This document shows positions 39,401-52,700 of a DNA stretch of 64,000 bases, in pieces. The stretch spans positions 44,530,692 through 44,594,691 of the forward strand of contig NW_022145606.1 of assembly GCF_000002235.5 (NCBI RefSeq), read 5' to 3'. The stretch comes from Strongylocentrotus purpuratus (taxonomy: Eukaryota; Echinodermata; Echinoidea; Camarodonta; Strongylocentrotidae). Below the pieces are notes generated by a model. That model ran no database searches. It was not told the origin of the DNA and saw only the letters and a program-made list of their open reading frames with translations. Each line of letters starts with the position of its first letter. Position 1 is the stretch's first letter. A program made the translations under genes and the position numbers.

Positions 39401-42400
39401 TGCTGTTCATTGAATAATAGTCGTGGAACAATAATAGTTAGCCTGGACACATTGAACATAATTTAGCAATGAGTGATAGAGCGACGACGATGTGCATGGC
39501 AAGGTGGTGAAAGAACATTGCTTCAAGAACTTGCTTCGAGAACTTACTTTAAGAATGTATTTTAAGTTTTAAGATAGTTGTTTTTATTAAAGATTGATAT
39601 TGCTACATGTAGGTATTGGGGAAAATGTTTTTAACTGAAGTGAGTAGATGTGGTTGAAGAGTATTACTTTTATGGAAAGGTAATTAATTATTCTTGATAT
39701 TGATGTTATTGGAAATTTGAGAGTCGGTCAAGTTTTGAGAATGTTTAGATTCAATAGATTTATTTTTTGAAGTCGGTTTGGAACATGTGATAGTACCTTG
39801 GTTATTGATATTGAAATCCTTCGGAAGGTGTTATAGTTTAAAGGACTAATTTCTAAGTGAATATATTTCATGATTTAAATCGAAGTTTTTGAGACTAAGA
39901 TATATATTAGGAGAGTTTTTGTATGCAATTGGAACATAGCTTGTTAATTTTTTTGTTGATACTCGCCGATATGGCTTTGTACGTTAAGATTGAAGAGGGG
40001 GGAAGGAAATTAAAATTTCCTTTGATGGGTACTGATGGGCCCCTTAGCCTGGAAGCATTACAAACCAATTTCCCAAAGGCCAAGGGGTTGGTGTATTTAG
40101 ACACAGACGGGATGGAGGTAGTTGTACCTGCTATCGGGGGGAAGATCCATCCAATAGGGGAGTGGGGTCATGTCTACCGGCCACTTCTCCAACCTAAAGA
40201 GGACAACAGGGATAGTGTCCAAAGACAGTTGGAAAAGTTGCTGTCCCGCCCCCCACCCCAGATTATTATGGCACCTGAAAGAAAGCTGCCCGCATTTGGA
40301 GGCCGGCCAGGAGAGGTTGCAGATTTTGTCAACTCCATGAGGAGTGCTTTCGCCAAGTACGCCATTCCCGACCAACAACAAGGGGCATTCATCCTAGATT
40401 ATCTCAAAGATGGACCGAAGATGGAGGTGAAGTCGCTAATCAGAGAGGGGAAAGGCATCGCAGATATCCTCTCGTACATTCAGGACTCGTATGCGGACCA
40501 TGTCCCGGTGGGGGAGCTCCAACGACTATTCCTGGAGAGGAAGCAGCAAAAAGGAGAAAGCGTCAGAGATTTCGCGTTGGACCTTGAAAACCGTTTTCTC
40601 CGCCTCACGAGCTGGAGTGGCCGACTATATTCGGCACCAGAAGCCACCCTAGCTGAGCAGTTTATCGAGGGAATCGGCGACCGATACCTTAGGAACACCC
40701 TCCAAGATAGGTATGAGGGGGGAACATCAGTTCAATTCCGGGAACTCAGGGAGGTTGCCATTAGGAGGGAGCAGCGGGAGGAGGCCCGTTTCAAGAGTTC
40801 CACAGGAACAGTGCACCAGACGGCCCTCCAGTCACAGCTACAAACACAGACGAACCGGCCAGATGTAGTAGAGATGATGCGGGCAGTAAAGGAACTGGCC
40901 GATCGAGTCGTCGGAGCAGTTAGCGACCTAGTAACATCGCTGAAACCACCCTTGACTCGCAATGCAGAGAATGTACAATGCTTCAATTGTAGCGGTTGGG
41001 GACATTATGCTCGGGAATGTCCACATTAGAGACAAGGACTTCAAGATACCAGGGCTCGTCAAGACAGGGAACAGGGCCCCCAGTATACAGAGCAATATAG
41101 ATGTTGGGCACCGAGAGGGGGACCATCTGCACCGCCACCGTTTCCCCATCCCGATGGGTGGGCATCTCATCCTGGGTAACCTTATGGGCAACCACCTGGC
41201 GGCTGGGTACAGCAGACCGGACCCTTACCAGTACCTTTGCCCAACCCGGGAGTATGGATGCCGCCACGAAACGAAACGGCCCGTCTCAGACAGGAGGGAA
41301 GTGTTGCGATATCTGCACGTCAGACAGTGGTGCTTGAAGCACAAAGTACAACTGGAACGAGTGAGGGACCATTTGAAGTGCTTCTAGAGCCAGGAGAATG
41401 TAGCGCCTTACCGGTAGGACTAGATATCCAGCCATGTTTCGTTCGGATAGATCAGGAGGCATCCCCCATCGTAATCCGCAATAAGGAAGATGAGATTGTG
41501 ATCCCAAAGGCTGTCCAACTGGGTGCCCTTTGCGGCAAAGCGTCAGTCGTGCGAGAGACGGAGCAAGATGAACTGTCAGTCGAGAATCATGAGAATCCGG
41601 TTGATGTGGACTGGATGAGTTTGTATCTTGGAGAACGCACAGATCTAGAGGGTCTTCCGGAGAAACATCCTGTGTCTACTGTGATCACGTTAATGAATAT
41701 ACCTTGTTTCAATCCCTTTGGCTCTGAAGATTCATATCAAGTCTTCAGGATGACTATCTTGAAAAGTACTGAATATGTAAGCCCCTAAAACGCACTTCTC
41801 CTAATATGAGAATTGATCAAAAATTATTGTCAATATCAAGTAGGATTATCCACAAAATGATTTTTCCCATGACAATGTACTAGAATGTCCCTTTGCATGT
41901 CACATACAACAGCTGATGATCGATGTCTTCAGTAAGTAAGTACTCTTGACAAGTTAATGAACTTTGATCTAGCACAAGTGGCTGAAAGAGGTTTCTGTGA
42001 AGCTTTCTTCATAAATTTCATGATTCATAAAAGTTCTAGAAATTAAGTTCAGTTCCTAGTCAGATAGAACTAGTAGATTGTACCTACGTGGGACTCTTAG
42101 GTAAAAATGTTGCATTGAAACGCAAATCCAAAGATTAAACCAAGAAGTTTAATTTTGTAAAAAAGGATGCATAATTTTTTTTTTAACAAGACCCAAGAGC
42201 TTACATTTTTTTCTTTCCTTCCATTGTCTTGTACTCTTTGGTGTGTTGGAATGCATAGGCCATGATGTCTGCTGCCCTCCCTGATCCAGCAACGAAAACA
42301 ACCGGGGTGCCGTTTCGGATGGCTTCATAAGCCGTCTGGATGGCGTTGGGTCCACCTTGCACGACCACACATACGATAGGTATTGACACACCTGAAAGTA

Positions 42401-45400
42401 TAGAGATTTAATTGAAACAAATTGGCATTTTATTTTATTGGAGAGGACATTAATTATCGTGGAGAGGGAGGGAAGAAAAATAGCCATATTACTTATAGGA
42501 GTCTCTATAAGGAATTATATCCCTCATGTATAGTTGTTTGCATTGCGATTGTACAGAGCACGGAAAAGGTATAGATAAGTACTATCTACCTGAGATAGTA
42601 CTTTTGTAAAGTAATTTTTTGCTGCTACCCCATTTGCCCATACAAGCCTATAGCAAAGTAGGTTACGCGAAATGCCAGTACAAGTCAACGACGCTTAAAG
42701 ATAAACTTGAGTTCTGGTAAAAAAAAAAATGAATTCTCACAGAATCTAATGAAACTTACACTGAATGTTCAAGATTACAAATAAATGTCATGTGCCAAAC
42801 AATTTTGGAAGAAAATGTATACTGGCTGAGTAATGAGCATAGAAAGATAAGGAAATCAGGGTAGTACTAGCCCCGACACCATGTGTGTTGTCCCATATAC
42901 ATCTTTCTGTGTAAGTGATTGTTACTTTACCAAGACTCTGCCAAATTTTTGATGATTTTGATGACTCCAGAACCTTGCATTACACACCATTACTTACATG
43001 CTATATGATCAACTTTTCTGATCCATTCCACACCTTTTCTTTCACAATGCAATCGCATTACCAGAACTCAAGTTTATCTTTAATTTAAAGCGTTTGAAAA
43101 GTGAAATACGCGCGCATCAACTTTATTACATGTATGCATCATGTTGTGCTTTGAACCTAAAATCGCGTAAACATGAAACAAATGCGCTGAAATTAAGCGC
43201 AATCGATGCATATCATTAGTGCGCGACAAAAGCAAAACAAATTAAAACCACTTACAATTTTGTGGCGGCGCGACTTGCGTCTTACTCTTAGTTTCTTATG
43301 CCTCGCTGTAGCTGGGCCTAGATCTAGACTTTTGTTTGCTTCTAAACATTTGTCATTTGGATAATATTGGATTATAGACTACTGAGAATGATGGATTTAC
43401 ATCATTGTAAGTATTTTTGTTGACTTTGCCTTTGGATCCCGTTTTGTTTAGCCTTTTTAGGCTTCAACGATCATCATGAGTGATGCGCGGGAGCACCCGA
43501 GGTTTCAACTTCTTACCGATGAACAAATGAATAATATGCTGGATAATGCTGACAGTACTAATACTAGAAGACAAATCAAATATGTTTCAAGGGTTTTTAC
43601 AGATTTTCTGATGGAACTGAAGGTTGAACATATTGAAATTTTGGGACAAAAATTAACCTCCTTTACTCGGGCAATGGATACAAACTATCATCGCCTCGGC
43701 GATGATAGTTTGCACCATTACCCTCGTAGTCGATTAATATTTGCTTAATATATACATGTATCTAGTTCAACAAAGTTTCATATTTTATTTAATACTGAAG
43801 GAAATACTATATTATAATACTTTTATAAATGCTGAAAACAAAATTACTTTAAGAACTGCAATTCTTAAAATCTATTTCATTTTCTTAAATTTTAAGATTC
43901 ATTGCTACATTGTTCTAAGAACTAATGTAAATTTAAGCCCTCCCATTCATTTGTGAAATGCTTTTTACCAGACTTTGAAAATGTACCAAAGTTACCCAAC
44001 CCTGCTCAATCATTCTTTATCTTTCACTAACTATTAATTATCACAATATTTTATACATGTACCCGGTACATAGTACCTGCAATTTTACCACTTTTTTGGT
44101 GGTCAATTCTACATTTTAAAAGAAAATATGGCATTACACAAAGATCGATACACCAAAAATTTGTAATACAAGCACTTTGCAAACATCCTGGTATACAAAG
44201 ATTGGAATATTTGGTTGATCAAAATGGGTTGTACATGTACGTCAGCCTTGAAATAGTAAAAGCTGTACTCTCCATGGTGTTGTATTTCTTCCAAGAGACA
44301 AGAAAGGTACTGGTAGTCACTTACTGTTACATAAGTAGCGTAAACTGTTTGTGTCCTTGACACAAACATGAGAACACAATAACTTTGAAATTAAAAGTCT
44401 TATTAAAGAGCACTGAAAAAGAAAGGGAACAAATATTTCAGGCATGCATGTCATTATTACAAAGTGCACTTTTACTTCCCCCCCCCCCTCCCCTTTAGAG
44501 AATTGCTCCTTAATAAAAAAAATTGTTGTTTGTTTTCATGGTTTAAACTTACCTATATATTGACAAGTCTCTATTTTATAAGGCTTATGCCGAAATGGTG
44601 GGTAGCGTCGCGTTGCGTTGACTTGAACGTGACCATTCGTCCAAAGCCACCCCCCCCCCACCCCCCCCCCCGGTTTGGCCGAAAGGGTGCGTTGGATTGT
44701 TAGGGCGCGTCAGGTCAGATAACGTGACCAAATGGCACATACAGGGGGGGGGGGGGGGTCCCTTGCCAACAGAGCGCGCGCCTGTTACGTACGCACGTCG
44801 CGGGCCGGCCCCCCTCCCCTGAGGAAAAAACAGTTAAAAACATGTTAATTTTACATCTTTAGATTGGTCCCCTCCCTTGGTGCTCAAGGGGGGGGGGGGG
44901 GGGGGGGGGGTTTGATTTTTCAAATTTTTGAGGCTCCCCCCCCCCCAACAAAACAAAACAAATTAGTGCTCACTAACCCTGTCCCCCCATTCCCCCCCCC
45001 CCCTTCCGCTTATTTACCGGCTGGCTGTTTCGCCGCTAAATATTCTCTCATGAAATTGGGCCCCCTGCCACCGGCTGGATCCGCCCCTGGGTTATATATA
45101 AATGGTATGGAATGGGGGGGGGTGGGCTTGATTAATTCAGGGGCAATCTTGCACTTTCTGCCCATTTGTCCATCTCTTTGGGAGCTTCTTCCGATCATGA
45201 ATGGAGTCTAGGGGCACAGTTCAACTCTATGGTGACCCCCTCAGAAGCCTGGGGGCTCTGTCCTTCTTTTGGGGATCCCCCTCTAAGCACTAGATGCTCT
45301 TGAGGTGAGGCAGTGTAAGACATAATATTTGTGTATGCCGGATAAGGCGTTGCCATGGTAACCGCTATTTTGCTCCAAAAAATATGCCATTATGATATCA

Positions 45401-48400
45401 AAACCTTGTGGAGTAAACTTCTTCCACAATTTTGGAGTTATTTTGATGAAACTTGGTACACTTGATTCTTTTGAAGTAAGGATGTGCAAGACATTCTTTA
45501 TGTATGCTAGATAAAGCATTGTCATGGTAATTCCAATTTTGCTCCAAAATATGCCATTTTGATATAAAAACCTTGTTGAGCGAGCTACTTTAAGTTTTTG
45601 AGCAACTTTTATGAAACGTGATGCTCTTGAGCTGAGGATATGCAATACATAGTTGTAGTGTATATTGGATAAGGTGTTACCATGGTAACGGTATTTTGCA
45701 CCAAAAATATGCCATTTTTATATAAAACCCTTGTAGAGCGAACTTCTTCCACGATTGTTGAGCAATTTTGATGAAACTTGGTAGAATCTAACGTTACACA
45801 TAATGATCTAAAAGTGCAAATAAGCAAGACATACATTTTGTGTATTTCAAATGAGGCATTGCCATGGTAACAGCAAATGTTTACCAAAAATGCCATTTAA
45901 AAAAAAAAATACAATTTAGATGCAGTATTAAATGTTTGCAGTAACTTGCCGTGTGAATTTGTGATGCGGGGGTATTAATCACATTAAGTGATATTTCTAG
46001 TTTTGTTTTCTCATGGCTTGTTTCCTGTGGCTATACCATATGGCATGAAAGCAGAACAAATTATCACAGTCTTAAAATTCATGCATTCTCTTATTCAATT
46101 GTATTTCCGATTAGATTCTTTATTCAACTAGAGCGGTGAAAACAGTCCGACCGAGTTTGATGTCCACTTAGTCTTACTCTTAGATCTGCTACAGCCTACT
46201 ATAGGGGACCTACCCGAGCATGTGCATGATCCGAGTTCCTGATTGTTGCTGTTGTATTACAGTCGTACAGTCACAATATAACCAAACAGGTGTTTGCTTT
46301 ATTGAAAAGAGGCTGCAGTGAAGAGCACTGATATGCAGACAGTACTACTTAAACTGATGTTAGAACTCTAGCTTGGATGGGGTAAAACCAAAAAAAAGCA
46401 CTACTTGGACTAAAAATTCAATCATATGTCACAAATGTCAAAGGGGTGTTCCATATATATTTTTAAGATTTTCGTATCTGAAAGTAAATGAATTAATTAC
46501 AACAAGGATATGTTTAAATATGATAACAATATGATTTGAACAAGGATAATGACAGATGCACAAACTCAATTTATGTGGTAGTGTATTTCTATTATAATTT
46601 AGGGACGGAACAATATGGAGACATGCATAAATAGAATACTTTCGACAGTGTTCAGCAGTTGGTATTGTAATAGCCATATACTGCCACATACCGGTAGTAG
46701 GAATATGTGCACCCCACAGACAGCACCTACATGTACATGTATGACCATTCTGATTAGTGGAAGCAATAACTTTTTCATGTCATATTGATGATTATGCTAT
46801 GTATCGATCCTCATATTGTCACGATGGTTCATTGTTGGCAACATGAATTTCATCAGGTTGACAATGTTAAGGCTTTGTACTTTAGATTAATTTAATGTGA
46901 TCTACCACAAAGGGAGGATGTTCTACACTTCATCTGTCTGTCTCTTTTTCAATATGTCTATGATATGAACCGCTGGGAATTGCCATCAAACCAACTGTAT
47001 CTTTCCTGCGATGTTGAGGGTAGTTGATCTTTAAAAAATAACAATCATTGATGGAAGTAAAACACTTCACAGAATGGGAAGAACTGTAAGTTTCTTTGCC
47101 ATCAGTAATTGTTGCAAGTACCTACATGTATACATACATGTAGCATTTATGAACCGACAAAAGGGAGATATATACTCTGGAGATTATGGCAGTTTTGGTT
47201 TTGTTTGTTTCCTTGTTTCTTTAACTTTCTTTTGCACTTGTGGAAGACTCAATGTAGTAACAAAAAATAGTGAAATGCCAGGTACCAGTCTGAATGCATT
47301 TTAAGGTCATGATTGTGATAGACTAAACTTATGAGTGGATCAAAACACCTGACGATATCTCGTTATAGCGAGATGTGACATACGTTACATGCTGTAGTAT
47401 GTATTTGAATCAAAACATCAGATAAGAAGAGGGGCATAATTTAAATTTGTTGAGTTCTGCTGTTTTAAAAGATGAAAATTAGCTGTTCCAACTTCCTGCC
47501 TAAATATCTTGTCTACATTATTGAGTTGTGTTCATGTATTGGTGTTCTCTTTGAATTGTTGCTGTTTACTTGTTTACTTCATTTATTTGATTGCCATCAA
47601 AGTTCTTACCAGTATGCATTTTTAAGAGCAAATTATTGTGACTGATGGAAATGCCTTACAGTTGTGGTCAAAAGTCATAGAACGCCTGAAAAATTATCTC
47701 CGGTCTCCAAACAAGACGATTTTGTTAACTTTTTATATTGGGATTAACATATTTCATGAGATCATCAGGACAGTGATCATACTAGATCAGGAAAATCTTG
47801 ATTGACATGATATATTGGTGGAATTATTGTACAGGATGGCCCATAAAAATGCAGCCGAGGACTGCAGCATTTCCCGAAATGTCTTGCTGATTTAATCATG
47901 TAACTGCTTGTTAAATGGGGTAAATATAATTTTCTTTGAAAAGATTCATAACCAGATTTTTTACTTTTGCCTCCAATGTTGTATGTTTTGTTTATGCTGA
48001 TTGATGACTCAAAATCATTGCTAAAATGTTCTTGTTTTGTGCCAATGTTTTGCTAATCTTCCTGATTTCACCATGAAAGCCTTTTATCATTATATTAATT
48101 AGTTTCTATTCTATCACATATAAAGCTACGGTCACAAAGCTTCGTACGAACGATTATTTTGTACGAATCTCCGTTTTTCCATTGTCTTCCCGAATTTCCA
48201 TTGTCTGAAAATCGTTCGTACGGCGTTCATAGCAGCACGTAGCGGTATTTGTGACCGAGGCTTTACTTTATAAGAAAAATGCTGTCACAAAATGAAAATG
48301 TTCCAAGTGTGCATCACTTCAAAGGCAACAGTATGTTGGATATGAGCCTTTGAATTGGAACCTAGCCGTATTAATTTAAGTTCTTGGTCTCCACATTCTG

Positions 48401-49677
48401 CAAATGCATTTTTTTTTAATCTGAGAAGATGATTGATTTTTTTAATAAGAAGTTTTTATATATTGATGTTCATTTGTTGACTGTTAGAATTTAACGTTGA
48501 TTGTGACAAAGTGTGAAAATATACACCAGAGGTTGGCGATGGAATAAGTCACAATGCTCATACTCTGTTCCATATCTTGCCTTTTCATTCACCTATATAA
48601 GAAAAAGAAGCATGCATTTTTAAAATTCTGACAGGAGAGATTTTATGGCAAAAATGTAATGTGTTTTTGATTTGTTACTGAAACAAACTTTATTTTAGAC
48701 TCGGTAACACCTGAATAATACGATATTAATGTATTACTTTGTCATGGAAAGATGTACGTGTCTAGCACAGCCTCATGTAGTCTGGTCATGAATACAATAA
48801 AAACAACCTCTAAACGGTCAATTGTCCCTTTTATCCATATTTATTTCAGTGTACATTAATTTGTGTGTGTACGTGTTTGTTTTGGATGTTTCCACAAACC
48901 CGTGTTAGTTTGTGTACACGCCATTTGTGGCACGTCATTGTCCCACATGTGAATGTGAACATTAGTGTGAAAGTACCTAAATTATGGATCAGAATTCAAC
49001 TTCAAATAAGCTTTTCTTGGTATTCCTCTTGCCAAAAGTAAAGATTAATTCAAACATGATTATAAAGAAACTGACCAGAAATATAAATACATGTATATTG
49101 AGATTGTGATTACAGTAGGGCAAAGATGGAATTCCAACGGGATTCGAACCCGAGACCTACCTACCTACGGTGCTTTTCCGACTGAGCTATATAAAACACT
49201 ATTACGGTGCTAAGCACTGAACCCTTAATTCTCATTGCCCGAGCGGTAAGAAGCTTTTATAAACCAAACGTAAAGATATTAATGACAGGGGCAAATTGTC
49301 CACAGTGCAGTCAGATTTTTTACTTCCCAGTGGAATGGCAGTTCATGCAGAATTGTTTTACGACACGTAAGAAAACTCAATAGTTATTTACAAAGTTCAT
49401 TTAATTCTTCAAATAGAAAAACAGTAAAATGAAAATGTGTCGTTTGCCGTGTGTATGTGGTTGTATGTACAACCACATACACACGGCAAACGACACATTT
49501 TCATTTATGGACTTAAGTGCGTGTCTTTCGTGTCTTTCTGTTTTTGACTTCATATAGTTATTTTGTGTGACTCAGTTTAAATAATAAAAAAATAGTTTAA
49601 GCAACCTAAAAGTACGATAAACGGATAGTTCTGCTTCTCCATCTTTTTTTATGTTTTTAACACACCCTTTCGGCCAA

Positions 49678-49716
<39 letters not shown>

Positions 49717-52700
49717 CTTTGGACGAATGGTAGCGCTCAAGTTAACGCGACGCGACACTACATTCCAAACGCACCCTTTCGGCCAAACCGGGGGGGGGGG
49801 GGCGGCTTTGGACAAATGGTCGCGTTCAAGTCAACGCGACGCGACGCTACCCTACCCATCCTTTCGGCATAAGCCATTTTATAACTATATGATGCATTGT
49901 TTTCATACAACTGTGTAATGTTAGCAGTGTAGCTCTTCTTTTTCTACAGTTTATCAAACTTGATTGCTTTTATTTTAAAGATACATGTGAGTTCTGGTCA
50001 TGCGATTGCATTGTGAAAGAAAAGGTGTGGAATGGACCAGAAAAGGTTGATCATGTAGCATGTACATTAAGTATTTGTGTGTATACTGCAAGGTTCTGAA
50101 GTCATCAAAATCAAAATAAATTTGGCCCAGTCTTGGTAAAGTAACTTCCACTGTACACAAAAAGATGTATATGGGACTACACAAATGGTGTCAGGGCTAA
50201 TTAACTCACCTTGATTTCCTTATCTTTCTATGCTCATTACTTGGCCAGTATACAGTTTCTAGACATAATGGTCCCCGGATTTGGAATGATTTAACTGATA
50301 AGCTAACATTATGCACAACTATATCATCCTTTAAAGTTCTATTGAAGAGACAGTTGGTCTTTTCTTATATCCCTTAACTCTTTCTTTTTCTTGCAATGTA
50401 CCATGCATGTGTGTGCGTGTGTGTGTGTGTGTGTGTGTATCTATAATGTGTAGTATATTATTTATATATTGTTATTATTGTCGTAACGTATACAACCATG
50501 TAATCTCGTTATTTATTATTTATGTCAGGGGACTATTTTACTTACAAGTTTTTCAAACTTCCTTTTTAGTCTCCAATTTCTTAATTCCAATATTATAAGA
50601 TTATGATTGTTTCATGTTACTTTTGTATATATATTATGTTATGGTTTTATGATTGAAATAAATGAACTGAACTGAACTATCAAAATTGTTTGGCAAATGA
50701 CATTTATTTACAATCTTGAACATTCAGTGTAAGTTTCGTTTGATTCTGTGAGAATTCATTTTCATTTTTAACCAGAACTCAAGTTTATCTTTAATTCCCA
50801 CAAACATAGCTCAGAAAGATATGACTATTTTAACTCACGTGCAGCGTTTCCAGATGATTTTTGTATTTGCTCCTCCGAAAAGGCCTTCTCTAACTTGCCC
50901 CTGAGCGTGATTTCCTCACCAAACTGGTCTACCCTCCCCTTGCCAACCAGGATGAAATGGGTGTGGTTTGGATCAAGAGGCACGTTCCTTGTATCGCTTT
51001 TCTCGGCATCCATGCTGTAGGAAGCTGGGAACTTGCCCTGTTCAGTTAGAAGAGGGAGGAAGTATATAAATGTGAGTTGACACTTTTTAAAGAAAAATAT
51101 CAAAAATATCACCAAACTGTCCCTTTAACAAGAGATCAATATGAAGACAACACTTTTTGTAAGTCTTCATGATCTGTTTTTATGCAGTTTATCTGATACA
51201 AATAAACACAATAAACACACAAATATCCTTACAGAGTTTTAACAACAAAGTTATTTCAGGACCTCAATTCTTAAAAAAAGCTTCCAGAATGACAAATGGT
51301 TCATTTGCACTATTAAGATTTTAACCTGAGGTCACAAGGTAACAATTTACACAATATTGACAGGCATTTCATAGCCCTGAATTCAAGACAAATCTGGTTA
51401 AATGACAGATCAACTCAATGGAAACCTTTTCATTAGATCAGTAAAATTCATTAGATGATTAAAATTCATGAATTCTTAGACAAATCCGCTACAATGACAG
51501 AGTAAGTCATGGAAAACAGTCTGACACATATCTTATATTTGAGAATATCTAAAATCTTTCAACACTGTATTGTTACATAACAATTGTTTTCATGACAGAA
51601 TTCTGTCATTGCCTAAATTATCACATCATTGATTGAATTTCTATTATTACTGGTATTCATGATAGTAAACATTCTTTTTCCTTCCTTAACCCTATCTAGC
51701 CCGGGCTATTTTAAAACTGCATAGCCCGGGAAAATGAAGAGAAAAATTAATGATGAGAGCCCGATGAGAGTAGTTAATGGTTATTACTCGCAAGATGACC
51801 ATCAATATACACATTTTGCTATCTCATTTTCAGAATACATACCGGTACCTAAATAGAAAACGAAGTAAATGAGACAACAGTATATGAGACAAGAATAAAT
51901 CGAATTTTCGCTCATACTGCTTCATCAGGAATTGATGAATTGATTCAATTTATTCAATCAACAACATCATAGAAATGCAGTGCGCCAAATGCGAAGCAGC
52001 AGCGTTAAAAAGCAACGAGATAAATGTTAAGCGCGAAGCTCAAAAGTGCGAAAAAGAGAGCGGGTGAGAGAGATAATGAGAGACAGAGAGGATAATAACC
52101 CATGTAGCAAGCCCATGTGGGATCGACCCACATGAGTCTCATATTCTCTGAAACATGGGCCCCATATGGAAAACCATCTGGGGCCCTAAGGCATCTGCAC
52201 CCAAGAAGCATATGGGACCCATATGGGTAAACCCATGTAAGACAGATGGGACCCATAAGGACTGGCCCAGATAGATCCCATATGGGTTACTAAATATTGG
52301 CCCATATGGGATACATACATGTATATGGGTTCTATTTAGCCCAGATGGCACAAGTGACCCAGATCATCCCCATATGGGCTTGCTACCTGGGGAAAGGGGA
52401 AAAGGGGAAGAAACGGGCAGAAGAAAAAAGGAAGGGGAAGAGAAAAGGAAGAAAGACAAGAGAAAGACGGTTTTGTCCAAATGGCAGCACGTAGGAGACG
52501 AAACTTTCAGTTTGTTCCCTGATTCATACTCAGTATATATTTTGTTTCATTGATTTCATCCATTTCTTTGTTTATTTATATCTCTACGTGTAAAACATTT
52601 GAAGAGCTATTTTCCGAAAGGAGCAAAATCTTTTGATAGCAAATGGAGATAATGATATACATTTTCCTCTATTTACCTTGAACAAAATTATTAACCTAAA

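Noticed and set aside
44864..45211. Gly/Pro-rich ORF of 115 codons
   Set aside because: It is produced by poly-G and poly-C runs and has no family similarity.
49134..49200. Functional tRNA gene
   Set aside because: A and B boxes are present but the acceptor strands do not pair. It is kept only as a tRNA-like SINE head.
42699..50790. A single 8-kb foldback element
   Set aside because: The inverted similarity between 42.7-44.7 kb and 49.6-50.8 kb is explained by two separate repeat families, each present in two opposite copies with their own ends.
52098..52392. Serum response (CArG) boxes
   Set aside because: The repeated CCCATATGGG has only four A/T between CC and GG, not the six needed for a CArG box.
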